NCBI GenBank assembly: GCA_023394955.1
Contig: JAEWZY010000047.1
Coordinates: forward strand, 1-20,628
Length of the DNA: 20,628 nucleotides
From: Bacillota bacterium
GTDB taxonomy: Bacteria > Bacillota > UBA4882 > UBA8346
Reading direction: 5' to 3'
The translations under genes were made by a program, and so were the position numbers. Positions within the stretch are counted from its first letter, which is position 1. Every line of letters starts with the position of its first letter. This document shows, piece after piece, positions 15,106-20,628 of this stretch. Under the pieces are notes generated by a model, which worked only from the letters and a program-made list of their open reading frames with translations, was not told the origin of the DNA and searched no databases.

Positions 15106-15471
15106 TTATATTAACCCTTTGATGGTTGCCACCATCTCTTCGGCTTTAAACGGTTTGTTTAAAAAACGTTTAACCCCGATCCGTTTGGCTGACGCAACCA
15201 ATTTTTCGTCCCCCATCGCGCTGAGCATGATCACTTTGGCGTCCGGGTTTTTCCGATAAATCTGTTCCGCAGTTTCTAAACCGTCCATCACCGGCATTGT
15301 CACATCAAGGATGATAACTTCCGGTTGATACTGCCTGATCATTTCCAAACCTTCCTGTCCGTTGAAAGCTTGTCCTACTACCTCAAACCCTTCCGGTTCG
15401 ACAGCTTTTCTAACTGCTTTCGAAATGAAAGGCGAGTCATCAATAACCAAAACTTTTGCGTTTTCAGTCAT
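15106..15471 (-). CDS. cheY: CheY chemotaxis response regulator
   Basis: A 121-residue single receiver domain from the ATG at 15471, chosen because AAAGGAGG lies 7 bases upstream; an in-frame TTG at 15477 is too close to that site. The acidic pocket Asp11-Asp12, phospho-acceptor Asp56 (IILDVTMPVMDG), Ser84 (MLSAMG) and Lys106 (NKPF) are all present. CheA phosphorylates it, and CheY-P binds the flagellar switch to change rotation. There is no output domain. It precedes the two cheX genes that would dephosphorylate it. No flagellar gene is present in the window. Confidence 0.94.
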   Translation of the reverse strand: MTENAKVLVIDDSPFISKAVRKAVEPEGFEVVGQAFNGQEGLEMIRQYQPEVIILDVTMPVMDGLETAEQIYRKNPDAKVIMLSAMGDEKLVASAKRIGVKRFLNKPFKAEEMVATIKGLI

Positions 15472-15521
15472 GACCAAACCTCCTTTAGATGATTATTAAA
15501 ATCAAAAATTTGCTTTCGTAA

Positions 15522-15869
15522 TTACTGAATAAATTTATTGCAAATAAAGACTATTATCTGGCGATCGTTTTCATAGTCCATCAATGAAGTATAATTGGTT
15601 ATTTTTAAATCTTTTATTTGGGTAACCTTTCGCAAATCATCCGTAATTTTATGTAACACCAATTCCACCATTTGCTTTCTAACCAACTTGATTAGAGCTT
15701 TGTTATTGGAATTTTTTTTTAACAAATTTTGTTCCAATATTGTCAGAATCCCTTTAGCATCCACATTGATAATATTTTCCGAAATCGTAATTTTTACCAA
15801 ACTTGGTCCTTTTCCAACTACATCTTTGATGTAGTGGATAATTAACTTAGCGATCTCTTTTTGATACAT
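15522..15869 (-). CDS. DUF2294 / MpsC-like small protein
   Basis: 115 residues, no membrane segment or signal. It matches the DUF2294 pattern as I remember it: an N-terminal helix, GKGPSLVKITISENIINVDAKG (19-40) where the family has GRGPxxV and a strand plus turn, a central helix with LVRKQMVEL, then IKDLKITNYTSLMDYENDRQ and a final strand IIVFICNKFI. One family member, MpsC, was named from a staphylococcal sodium-translocating, membrane-potential-generating locus, but the biochemical role of the family is poorly known. It is the first gene of the chemotaxis operon, 50 bases before cheY, with AAGGAG just upstream of the ATG. Placement beside chemotaxis genes suggests sensing of energy state, but that is speculation. 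Confidence 0.75.
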   Translation of the reverse strand: MYQKEIAKLIIHYIKDVVGKGPSLVKITISENIINVDAKGILTILEQNLLKKNSNNKALIKLVRKQMVELVLHKITDDLRKVTQIKDLKITNYTSLMDYENDRQIIVFICNKFIQ

Positions 15870-15899
15870 CCCGGCTCCTTTTCCGCAACAGATTTAAAT

Positions 15900-15931
15900 C
15901 ACTATAAAACATATAGTGCTCAAATATTATA
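15900..15931 (-). promoter_or_regulatory. Candidate che operon promoter with operator-like palindrome
   Basis: On the minus strand a perfect TATAAT occupies 15931-15926. A good -35 box is not seen at 16-18 bases, and no sigma-D (flagellar) consensus is visible. Just downstream, at the expected transcription start, is a 7-bp inverted repeat, CACTATA (15900-15906) and TATAGTG (15912-15918), with a 5-base spacer. It could be an operator. The leader to the DUF2294 start would be about 50 bases. Confidence 0.4.
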
Positions 15932-16046
15932 GTAAAATTACGGATAGCCGAAAATAAAATGTTCTTTAATTCGAAATTCGATACTATGGCAAAGTATTAT
16001 AAGAACATTGGTTTATATTCAAATAAAAACTTTTATAAAAGTTACC

Positions 16047-16107
16047 AAAAAAACAAAAAGAGGTAATGCGGGATATTCTATACTAAAAATACCCATGCAT
16101 TACCTCT
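16047..16107 (-). terminator. Minus-strand terminator upstream of the che operon
   Basis: On the minus strand, AGAGGTAATGC (16107-16097) pairs perfectly with GCATTACCTCT (16069-16059). An inner GGGTATT / AATATCCC pairing extends the stem, and a tract of twelve T residues with one G follows. It would insulate the chemotaxis operon from transcripts entering from the right. The left arm also contains GGAGAGG, a ribosome-binding-site-like sequence in front of a 25-codon hydrophobic frame (16096-16019), so the hairpin could instead control that frame. Confidence 0.75.
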
Positions 16108-16640
16108 CCATATTGATTGTTTATATTAATCTCCTTTATTAGAGGTCAATCTTTTAACAACCGTTAGAAAGGCAACTATATAAATTTATTAATGATATTT
16201 GAGTTTTACTAATGACCAAAGGCTGTCGAAACCAGCCACCACTATAATGTCGCTTCCTGCTGAAAAGCTACTAAATATTTATTTAGTAATTTATTATATG
16301 ATATATATCGGTTATTTGTAAAAAAAAATTATATATTATCAAAAAAATGTTTAACCTAAGATTTATCAACAAATTAACAAATCTGTTTTTTCGAGGTAAA
16401 TACCTTGAGCTTTAGGTGTGTTTACAAAATTAAATATTTTTTATATTATTTGGTAATCTCTTTCCTTTTTCCAATATGCACACTAATAATTTACAACCCG
16501 ACAACCTCTAAACCAATCCCATCATCTAGGCGCAAATCATTTCCAACTCCAATAACACAACCCCTCAAGATCTACCCCTCCCAAACAGCAACACCCTTTT
16601 ATACCCCGCTTCGAGAGAAAACCCCCGACAGAGATAGGGG
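16108..16640. other. AT-rich non-coding stretch
   Basis: I find no convincing protein gene here. The minus strand has a perfect TATAAT at 16298-16293 that could drive a short RNA ending at the terminator 16059-16047; a GGCTG / CAGCC hairpin (16221-16237) would be part of it. The palindrome ACTAAATATTTATTTAGT (16270-16287) has an A/T tail. Towards the right the base composition becomes C-rich on the plus strand (16495-16620), and a hairpin AACCCC / GGGGTT (16619-16642) covers the likely ribosome binding site of the decayed hydrogenase gene. Confidence 0.4.
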
Positions 16641-16647
16641 TTAAACT

Positions 16648-16898
16648 ATGGAAAAGATTACTCTCAGTCCTATTACTAGAATTAGTGGCTTATTGAGTGT
16701 CGACGTTTTTTGGATCAATCAATGGTAGTCAATGCCGAATGTAATGGGGAACAGTTTTGCGGCTTTGAAGTTATGATTATGGAATCCATCGCTCTTTCAT
16801 GGTATGAGCGTTTACCCGACGTCCATGAAGAACCGGACCCCGACAAATTGGGGCTTACTCTGGTTCAAAGCTTCGCGTTATCAAAACCTGTCTTATGA
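16648..16898 (+). pseudogene. Decayed [NiFe]-hydrogenase large subunit
   Basis: The ATG at 16648 (AGGGG 7 bases upstream) starts MEKITLSPITRISGLLSVDV, matching the N-terminus of [NiFe]-hydrogenase large subunits (TRIxGHLxxxV). Frame 1 stops at 16726-16728. The match continues in another frame as MVVNAECNGEQFCGFEV, equivalent to the family's VVxAxxxGxxFRGFE, with Arg changed to Cys. The switch falls at a run of six T residues (16706-16711) where seven would restore the frame. After about residue 50 the similarity jumps to WYERLPDVHEEPDPDKLG and LTLVQSF, which may be the far C-terminus (before the usual DPCxxC), so most of the gene is missing. Both nickel-binding Cys pairs are absent and no active enzyme can be made. 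Confidence 0.75.
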
Positions 16899-16936
16899 AA
16901 GTGAATCTTCAAATTTGATAATAATGGAGGTAAAAC

Positions 16937-17165
16937 ATGGGGGTAAACTATCCGGAGCGCACTTTTACTAAAACTGAGTTATTAAAATCCAAAGGACTAA
17001 GGGGATGCCAGCGTATGTCGCAGTTAACGGAGTAGTCTATGATTTAACCCCTGTATCAGCCGAAAAACACACTTCAATCATCTGGCCGGTCAAGATTTAA
17101 CCGGGGCTTTTCTAAGACAACATACTCCTGCTGCTTTATCAGGGTATCAGGTTGAAGGTCAGTAG
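16937..17165 (+). pseudogene. Cytochrome b5-like heme-binding protein, two frameshifts
   Basis: GGAGG precedes ATG at 16937. Three consecutive frames give one protein of about 75 residues: MGVNYPERTFTKTELLKSKG, then MPAYVAVNGVVYDLTPV and SAEKH (from 17005), then HFNHLAGQDLTGAF followed by LRQHTPAALSGYQVEGQ (17070-17165). This is the small prokaryotic cytochrome b5-like heme/steroid-binding domain (PAYVAVxGxVYDVT, KHxxxxxGxDLT). Frame 1 ends at 17035 and frame 2 at 17100. Two frameshifts within 70 bases make it a pseudogene unless the sequence has errors. It lies 38 bases after the hydrogenase remnant, and the two probably formed one operon. It ends 8 bases before the 3' end of the convergent diguanylate cyclase gene. 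Confidence 0.8.
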
Positions 17166-17173
17166 ATTGGCGC

Positions 17174-18406
17174 TTAAGAAAAGATTTTATATTGGTTTGA
17201 TTCATCCAGCGTTTTTAAAGGTTTCTTTTTATTCTTTTCGCGATACATATATAAATCAGCCTCTTTTATGATCTCCTCCAGTCTCTTATGACTACCTGGC
17301 TCTTTGACGCTAATCCCAATACTGACCCCGATCTTGGCCGCCAGTTTATTTTCGGCTTTCCATTTTTCAACTGCTTCTAAGATCCGATCTCTGATTAAGC
17401 TAAAATTCGGCTCTTCACCGCTAAGCAGCACTATAAATTCATCCCCTCCCAGGCGGCAAAGAATATCGGTCTCCCGAACCGAATCCTTCAAAATGTCGGC
17501 AAATTGTTGAATAATCCGGTCACCCACCAAATGGCCATGACGGTCGTTAATATATTTAAAGCGGTCAAGGTCCATCATTAAAATACCTATATACCATCCT
17601 TCCCGTTCGGCCCTGGCCATTTCCTTTTTGGCAAACTCCATTAAACCTTGGCGGTTATATAAACCGGTCAATTCATCAATCAATATGCTTTCCTTCAATT
17701 CATGAAATAACGATTCATAAGAAGTCGAGATAACACCCTGATAAATCAGGACATAAGCCCAGAGTCTTAGCAAATTAGGTAAAAAATCCAGGGTAATGAT
17801 GGGTACATATTCCATCCCCAGGAAGGAGCTGATCGATAATAACACCATTGCGCTCCCTAGTTTATCATAAATCAAATCACAAAATTGTCGTCGGCGCGCC
17901 AAAAAATAGCCTATCCCAATTAGCACAATTACCCCACATCCAAATCCAAGGATTCTTTCATGGGCGCCTGTATCGCCAAAGCGCTGAACCAATATAATAT
18001 CGATAATTATTACAGCCATTATAGATAGAACCCAGCTGATTCTGGAGAATTTTCGTTTAATAAAAAATAGCGCCCCAATTAAAGTAAAGGTTTCTAGTAG
18101 AATAACGCCCGAATGCGCCATTGATTTTATTAATCCTGAGTGATAAAAATCGTTGTAGCTGAAAAAAAATTCAACCAGATTGACAATCCCTACTATTAAT
18201 AAGGATTGTCCAATAAAAAGCGGGTTATCTTCTTTGAGATACCGGTTGGCTTTGGTAGTTAAGATATACACCAGCGCTATAATAACTAATATTATGTAAT
18301 AGTGCAAAAACTGAAATAGCCGGTAATCAAGACATCCTATTACCGCCATGACTGTTAAGAATAGCGAAGTTAATAAAAAGCCCTTTTTCCCGGAGATTGA
18401 CCTCAA
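17174..18406 (-). CDS. Membrane diguanylate cyclase (GGDEF)
   Basis: 410 residues from a TTG start at 18406, which has a purine-rich GGAAGGAAG 6 or so bases upstream; the next Met would cut into the first membrane helix. The first about 225 residues form seven or eight hydrophobic segments (roughly 10-25, 33-50, 62-83, 97-116, 122-140, 152-170, 182-207, 211-225), a MASE-type membrane sensor, perhaps MASE3-like. A short coil leads to the GGDEF domain (about 238-395): DELTGLYNR, DLDRFKYIND, the intact GGDEF at 320-324, and an inhibitory-site RETD at 311-314, five residues before it. It makes cyclic di-GMP from two GTP and is probably product-inhibited. It faces the decayed hydrogenase genes tail to tail. 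The enzyme call is firm; what it senses is unknown. Confidence 0.93.
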   Translation of the reverse strand: MRSISGKKGFLLTSLFLTVMAVIGCLDYRLFQFLHYYIILVIIALVYILTTKANRYLKEDNPLFIGQSLLIVGIVNLVEFFFSYNDFYHSGLIKSMAHSGVILLETFTLIGALFFIKRKFSRISWVLSIMAVIIIDIILVQRFGDTGAHERILGFGCGVIVLIGIGYFLARRRQFCDLIYDKLGSAMVLLSISSFLGMEYVPIITLDFLPNLLRLWAYVLIYQGVISTSYESLFHELKESILIDELTGLYNRQGLMEFAKKEMARAEREGWYIGILMMDLDRFKYINDRHGHLVGDRIIQQFADILKDSVRETDILCRLGGDEFIVLLSGEEPNFSLIRDRILEAVEKWKAENKLAAKIGVSIGISVKEPGSHKRLEEIIKEADLYMYREKNKKKPLKTLDESNQYKIFS

Positions 18407-18570
18407 AACTTTCTTCCTTCCTAATTAAGGTTTATTTTCATTAATAACCTATATTTCAAAATATTTAATTTTTTTCCTGCTAAGTTACAAAAAAAGTACC
18501 GGTTTTATTATTTGACCAACTATTGAAATGGTAATGCCGGCATCTGAAAAACCGCTTGAAAACCATAAAT

Positions 18571-18596
18571 GGCGGGCTTTTGCCCGCCTGATTTTT
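18571..18596 (+). terminator. Plus-strand terminator without an obvious gene
   Basis: GGCGGGC (18571-18577), loop TTTT, GCCCGCC (18582-18588), then TGA and five T residues. On the plus strand this is a textbook terminator, but the only upstream gene runs on the other strand. It may end a small RNA starting in 18430-18540 or be a left-over. I see no gene in the rest of the 18407-18742 gap; ACCGGTTTTA (18498-18507) recurs inverted at 18672-18681. Confidence 0.6.
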
Positions 18597-18742
18597 CGGT
18601 TCACACCTTCAGTCCTTAACTGATCAACGACACTCCGTCAAGAATCAAGAATTCTAATTCGAAGATAGTACTAAAACCGGTTTCTGTTTAATAGAACTTA
18701 ATATAAACCTTTCCACCATTATGATACTTAAAGGAGGACCCA

Positions 18743-19348
18743 ATGGAACTTGAAAAAAACCTTCAAAAAAGTATTGACCTCTATCTAAATAATTTCGGCA
18801 TTATTTTTATAGCAACTCTGGTGGCTTCCTTTTTAGCCGCTATCACTTTTGGGATATTAACCGGACCGCTTTTTGGCGGATTAATGGTTCTAAACTTAAA
18901 AATACTCCGGGATAAACCGGCCACGTTTAATGAGATCTTCGCCCACTTCGATAAATTCTTACCAACCTTTGTTATTTGCCTGGCATCTGGAATAGGCGCG
19001 TTTATTGCCGGAAAGATACCGGTTATGGGGTCTTTTATAAGTATTGTTTTGAGTCCCTTCATTCTTATAATCACCTCATTTGCGATCATAAGGGTCATTG
19101 AAGAGAAAAACACTCCGGTTGCAGCGGTAAAAGAAGGAATCGCATTTTTAAAAACCGATCCGCTGATCATTTGGATCTATGCCCTGATAGCCTCGATCTT
19201 GTCTGCCGTTGGCGCAATTATCTTCGGGATCGGGGTACTGTTGACCATCCCTTTCGCAACGGTATGTATGTCAGTCGCCTATCAAGAATACTCCGACAAA
19301 GGGTATTTTAAGGTCTCCAGCCCCGAAGCCCATCGGCCCCCGGTTTAA
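18743..19348 (+). CDS. Polytopic membrane protein of unknown function
   Basis: A 201-residue protein with about four to five membrane helices: roughly 18-40 (FGIIFIATLVASFLAA), 40-53 (GPLFGGLMVL, possibly a half-helix), 73-90, 93-117 and 141-176. The N-terminus is short and amphipathic, and the C-terminus is polar. The pattern of an N-terminal LEKNLQKSIDLYLNNFG segment, Gly/Pro-rich helices and a central loop with an EIFAHFDKF motif resembles the loose group of small DUF975/DUF4013-like integral membrane proteins; I cannot name a family. The ATG follows AAGGAGG by 5 bases, a strong ribosome binding site. It appears to be transcribed alone, with no clear promoter boxes. Confidence 0.7.
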   Translation: MELEKNLQKSIDLYLNNFGIIFIATLVASFLAAITFGILTGPLFGGLMVLNLKILRDKPATFNEIFAHFDKFLPTFVICLASGIGAFIAGKIPVMGSFISIVLSPFILIITSFAIIRVIEEKNTPVAAVKEGIAFLKTDPLIIWIYALIASILSAVGAIIFGIGVLLTIPFATVCMSVAYQEYSDKGYFKVSSPEAHRPPV

Positions 19349-19369
19349 TCCGACTAGGCAAAACGTCTA

Positions 19370-19432
19370 CTTCGTGTGCTTCGTGTGCTTCGTGTGCTTC
19401 GTGTGCTTCGTGTACTTCGTGGCCTTCGTTGC
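19370..19432. repeat. Tandem 9-base CTTCGTGTG repeat
   Basis: Four perfect CTTCGTGTG units (19370-19405) are followed by three degenerate ones: CTTCGTGTA, CTTCGTGGC and CTTCGTTGC. The unit is a multiple of three, so it reads as an open frame of Leu/Arg/Val type, but this is not a gene. It is related in pattern to the TTCATG units at 8326-8398. Confidence 0.8.
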
Positions 19433-19484
19433 GAAAAAGTCTGTTTCATTCTTGCGATTGCCCTTACAAGCCGGGGTGGGGAAT
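19425..19484. repeat. Copy B of the dispersed repeat tail
   Basis: The block after the CTTCGTG units contains an A-run, GTCTGTTTCATTCTTGCGAT, TGCCC and AAGCCGGGGTGGGG. It aligns with 8391-8452, with a few substitutions and single-base gaps. Confidence 0.6.
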
Positions 19485-19521
19485 ATAAAAAAGGGGTTGT
19501 TGCAAAACGCTTCGCTGTCAA

Positions 19522-19652
19522 CCGTGAGGTAAACCTCACGGCCTTAAACAGGGCCGGAGGCTCTTACATCTTGTAGCCGGACGGTTTTAGCTAGTACCCA
19601 GGACGGGTGCAAGCTCGCGACGGTCAGGAAAGACCCAAAGCAGCCTCCGGTC
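19522..19652. ncRNA. Candidate structured RNA or palindromic element
   Basis: A hairpin CCGTGAGGT / ACCTCACGG (19522-19541) is followed by an 11-bp closing stem: GGCCGGAGGCT (19552-19562) with AGCCTCCGGTC (19642-19652), one G-U pair on the plus strand. The stem encloses three small hairpins: TACA/TGTA at 19565-19575, ACCC/GGGT at 19596-19608, and GGTC/GACC at 19622-19635. A multibranch junction of this kind is typical of structured RNAs, but the block does not match a class I know, and no plus-strand gene follows. It could be a palindromic mobile repeat instead. Direction is unknown. Confidence 0.3.
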
Positions 19653-19673
19653 GGCAATTTATTCAACTAAACA

Positions 19674-19714
19674 AAGAGGCTGTTGCAATAAAAATCATTT
19701 TGCAACAGCCTCTT
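19674..19714. terminator. Terminator after the hydrogenase gene
   Basis: AAGAGGCTGTTGCAA (19674-19688) and its exact complement (19700-19714) form a 15-bp stem with an 11-base loop. On the minus strand it starts 3 bases past the hydrogenase stop codon and is followed by TTGTTTAG, a weak T-tract. It may also act on plus-strand transcripts. Confidence 0.75.
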
Positions 19715-19717
19715 CTT

Positions 19718-20628
19718 TCAAACAACCCTCAATTTTTCTTTTTTAACCCGGACCAAAACTTTGGTTTTGAAGATGGATTCCACTTTTTCGGGGGATACTT
19801 CCTCTAGAATCTCGCCGTCAATTTTAACCGACGGACTATGCTGACATCCTTCCATGCAAAAAGTTGCGTGGAGATTTACCTGGTCGCTCAAATTTAACTG
19901 ATCCGCTTTTTTCATAAACTCCCGCAAAGTATCATAAGAACCCTTTTGATAACAACAAGCTCCTACACAAACCTCGATATCAACTTTGTTTTCTTCTCTG
20001 CCGGTCAATAATTCAATGTCTTCGCCGCTGATTTTTGCCCTAGTCCGGTATTTAGTATGCAAACTGTGGTGGGCTTGAGCGCTGCCGGGCCTATCCAACC
20101 AATTTTGATACAATCGCGCTACAATCGGATTATCCTGTGACTTGCGAAGTTGCGATAATTTATCGGCTTGATAAATAGCCCGTCCCCTAACCTGCTTAGT
20201 CTCAGTACCGGCTATCGGTTGGCCGGCGCCACCGATGCAACCGCCGGGGCAAGCCATCACCTCAATCAGGTCGTATTCGGCTTTGCCATCCTTTATTTTT
20301 TGTAATAGCTTTCTCAGATTCCCTAAGCCATGGACTACTCCAACCTTAATTTCGCGGCCGCTTAAAGTGACGGAGGTCTCTTTAAAGCCCTTAAAGCCTC
20401 TAACTTCTTCGAAATTAACCTGTTCCAACGCTTCCCCGCTTAATATCTCATAGGCGTTACGTAAGGTTGCTTCGGCCACTCCTCCGCTGGCGCCGAAGAT
20501 CACTCCGGCCCCGGTAGTAAAGCCAAGGGGCATATCAAAAGATTCGGCATCCAGATTGGCAAAGTCCAAACCGGACTCCCGAATCATCTGGGCTAGTTCC
20601 TGAGTGGTCAGGACTAAATCCACATCTC
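19718..20628 (-). CDS. hydA: [FeFe] hydrogenase catalytic subunit, C-terminal part
   Basis: The gene enters from the right edge, so the N-terminus (iron-sulfur domains and the first H-cluster motif) is outside. The frame is open to the last base. Counting from the GTG at 20623, the visible part has the second H-cluster motif FTTGAGVIFGASGGVAEA (35-52) and the third, EVMACPGGCIGGAGQP (121-136), with Cys125 and Cys129 binding the [4Fe-4S] and diiron centres. The catalytic part ends with the small-subunit-like IYQADKLSQLRKSQDNP and HHSLHTKY. A second domain follows (about 213-295): CVGACC (219-224) and FCMEGCQHSPSVKIDG (255-270), the NuoE/thioredoxin-like [2Fe-2S] ferredoxin pattern. The enzyme makes or consumes H2. 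The fused C-terminal [2Fe-2S] domain suggests electron exchange with an NAD(P)-linked partner, as in multimeric HydABC/Hnd-type enzymes, whose other genes would lie to the right. Confidence 0.92.
   Translation of the reverse strand, partial: DVDLVLTTQELAQMIRESGLDFANLDAESFDMPLGFTTGAGVIFGASGGVAEATLRNAYEILSGEALEQVNFEEVRGFKGFKETSVTLSGREIKVGVVHGLGNLRKLLQKIKDGKAEYDLIEVMACPGGCIGGAGQPIAGTETKQVRGRAIYQADKLSQLRKSQDNPIVARLYQNWLDRPGSAQAHHSLHTKYRTRAKISGEDIELLTGREENKVDIEVCVGACCYQKGSYDTLREFMKKADQLNLSDQVNLHATFCMEGCQHSPSVKIDGEILEEVSPEKVESIFKTKVLVRVKKEKLRVV

Noticed and set aside
16405..16644. Plus-strand 79-codon frame before the hydrogenase remnant
   Set aside because: Pro/Thr-rich low-complexity translation in a C-rich tract, with no motif; probably non-coding.
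16706..16711. Programmed frameshift at the T-run of the hydrogenase gene
   Set aside because: The rest of the gene is missing and the next gene is also frameshifted, so decay explains it better.
19370..19432. CRISPR-like tandem repeat
   Set aside because: Units are 9 bases with no spacers and no cas genes are present; it is a simple short-period repeat.
19615..19660. c-di-GMP-I (GEMM) riboswitch or SRP RNA fragment
   Set aside because: Short resemblances only (CAAAGC, CCTCCGG; GGTCAGG, AGCAGCC). The conserved core of neither RNA is present in order.

Overview
The window looks like a chromosomal segment of an anaerobic, motile, Gram-positive-type (Bacillota/Firmicutes-like) bacterium. The clues are strong AGGAGG-type ribosome binding sites, an S-layer-homology protein, a CheD/CheX-type chemotaxis set, a DUF2294 (MpsC-like) protein, and an [FeFe] hydrogenase with a fused [2Fe-2S] domain. 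The genus cannot be fixed from the sequence alone; a Clostridia- or Limnochordia-like anaerobe is a guess.

Left flank (1-4395). A gene-poor, repeat-bearing stretch (1-558) holds what may be the decayed C-terminus of a MarR-type regulator. It is followed by a membrane-anchored zinc-finger anti-sigma-like protein (minus strand) with no sigma gene beside it, a secreted PAF-acetylhydrolase-like alpha/beta hydrolase (plus), and a secreted protein with three SLH domains (plus). A strong two-way terminator (4365-4395) closes this part.

Centre (4464-15869, all minus strand). This is a long chemotaxis operon in the order DUF2294 protein, cheY, cheX-1, cheX-2, cheA, cheW, MCP, cheD, cheR, cheB-1, cheB-2, and a PAS / degenerate GGDEF / HD-GYP protein. 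A minus-strand terminator upstream (16047-16107) and the two-way terminator downstream insulate it. The genes supply a receptor, kinase, coupling protein, response regulator, receptor methylation, demethylation and deamidation enzymes, and CheY-P phosphatase-type proteins. Two features point to cyclic di-GMP input: the HD-GYP protein at the end of the operon, and a duplicated 24-residue motif in CheA, between the HPt domain and the kinase core, that resembles the MshEN c-di-GMP-binding motif. The two cheB genes are tandem paralogues. The two cheX genes are also paralogues, one of which has lost the phosphatase Asn. Three kinds of short-period or palindromic intergenic repeat sit at the cheR/cheB/cheB junctions.

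Right flank (15870-20628). An AT-rich non-coding stretch leads into a decayed hydrogenase module: a frameshifted and internally deleted [NiFe]-hydrogenase large subunit, then a cytochrome b5-like heme protein with two frameshifts. After it come a seven- or eight-helix membrane diguanylate cyclase (minus), a small polytopic membrane protein (plus), a repeat-rich intergenic block with a candidate structured RNA, and the C-terminal part of an [FeFe] hydrogenase catalytic subunit that runs off the right edge. The organism thus keeps an [FeFe] hydrogenase near the remains of a [NiFe] one.
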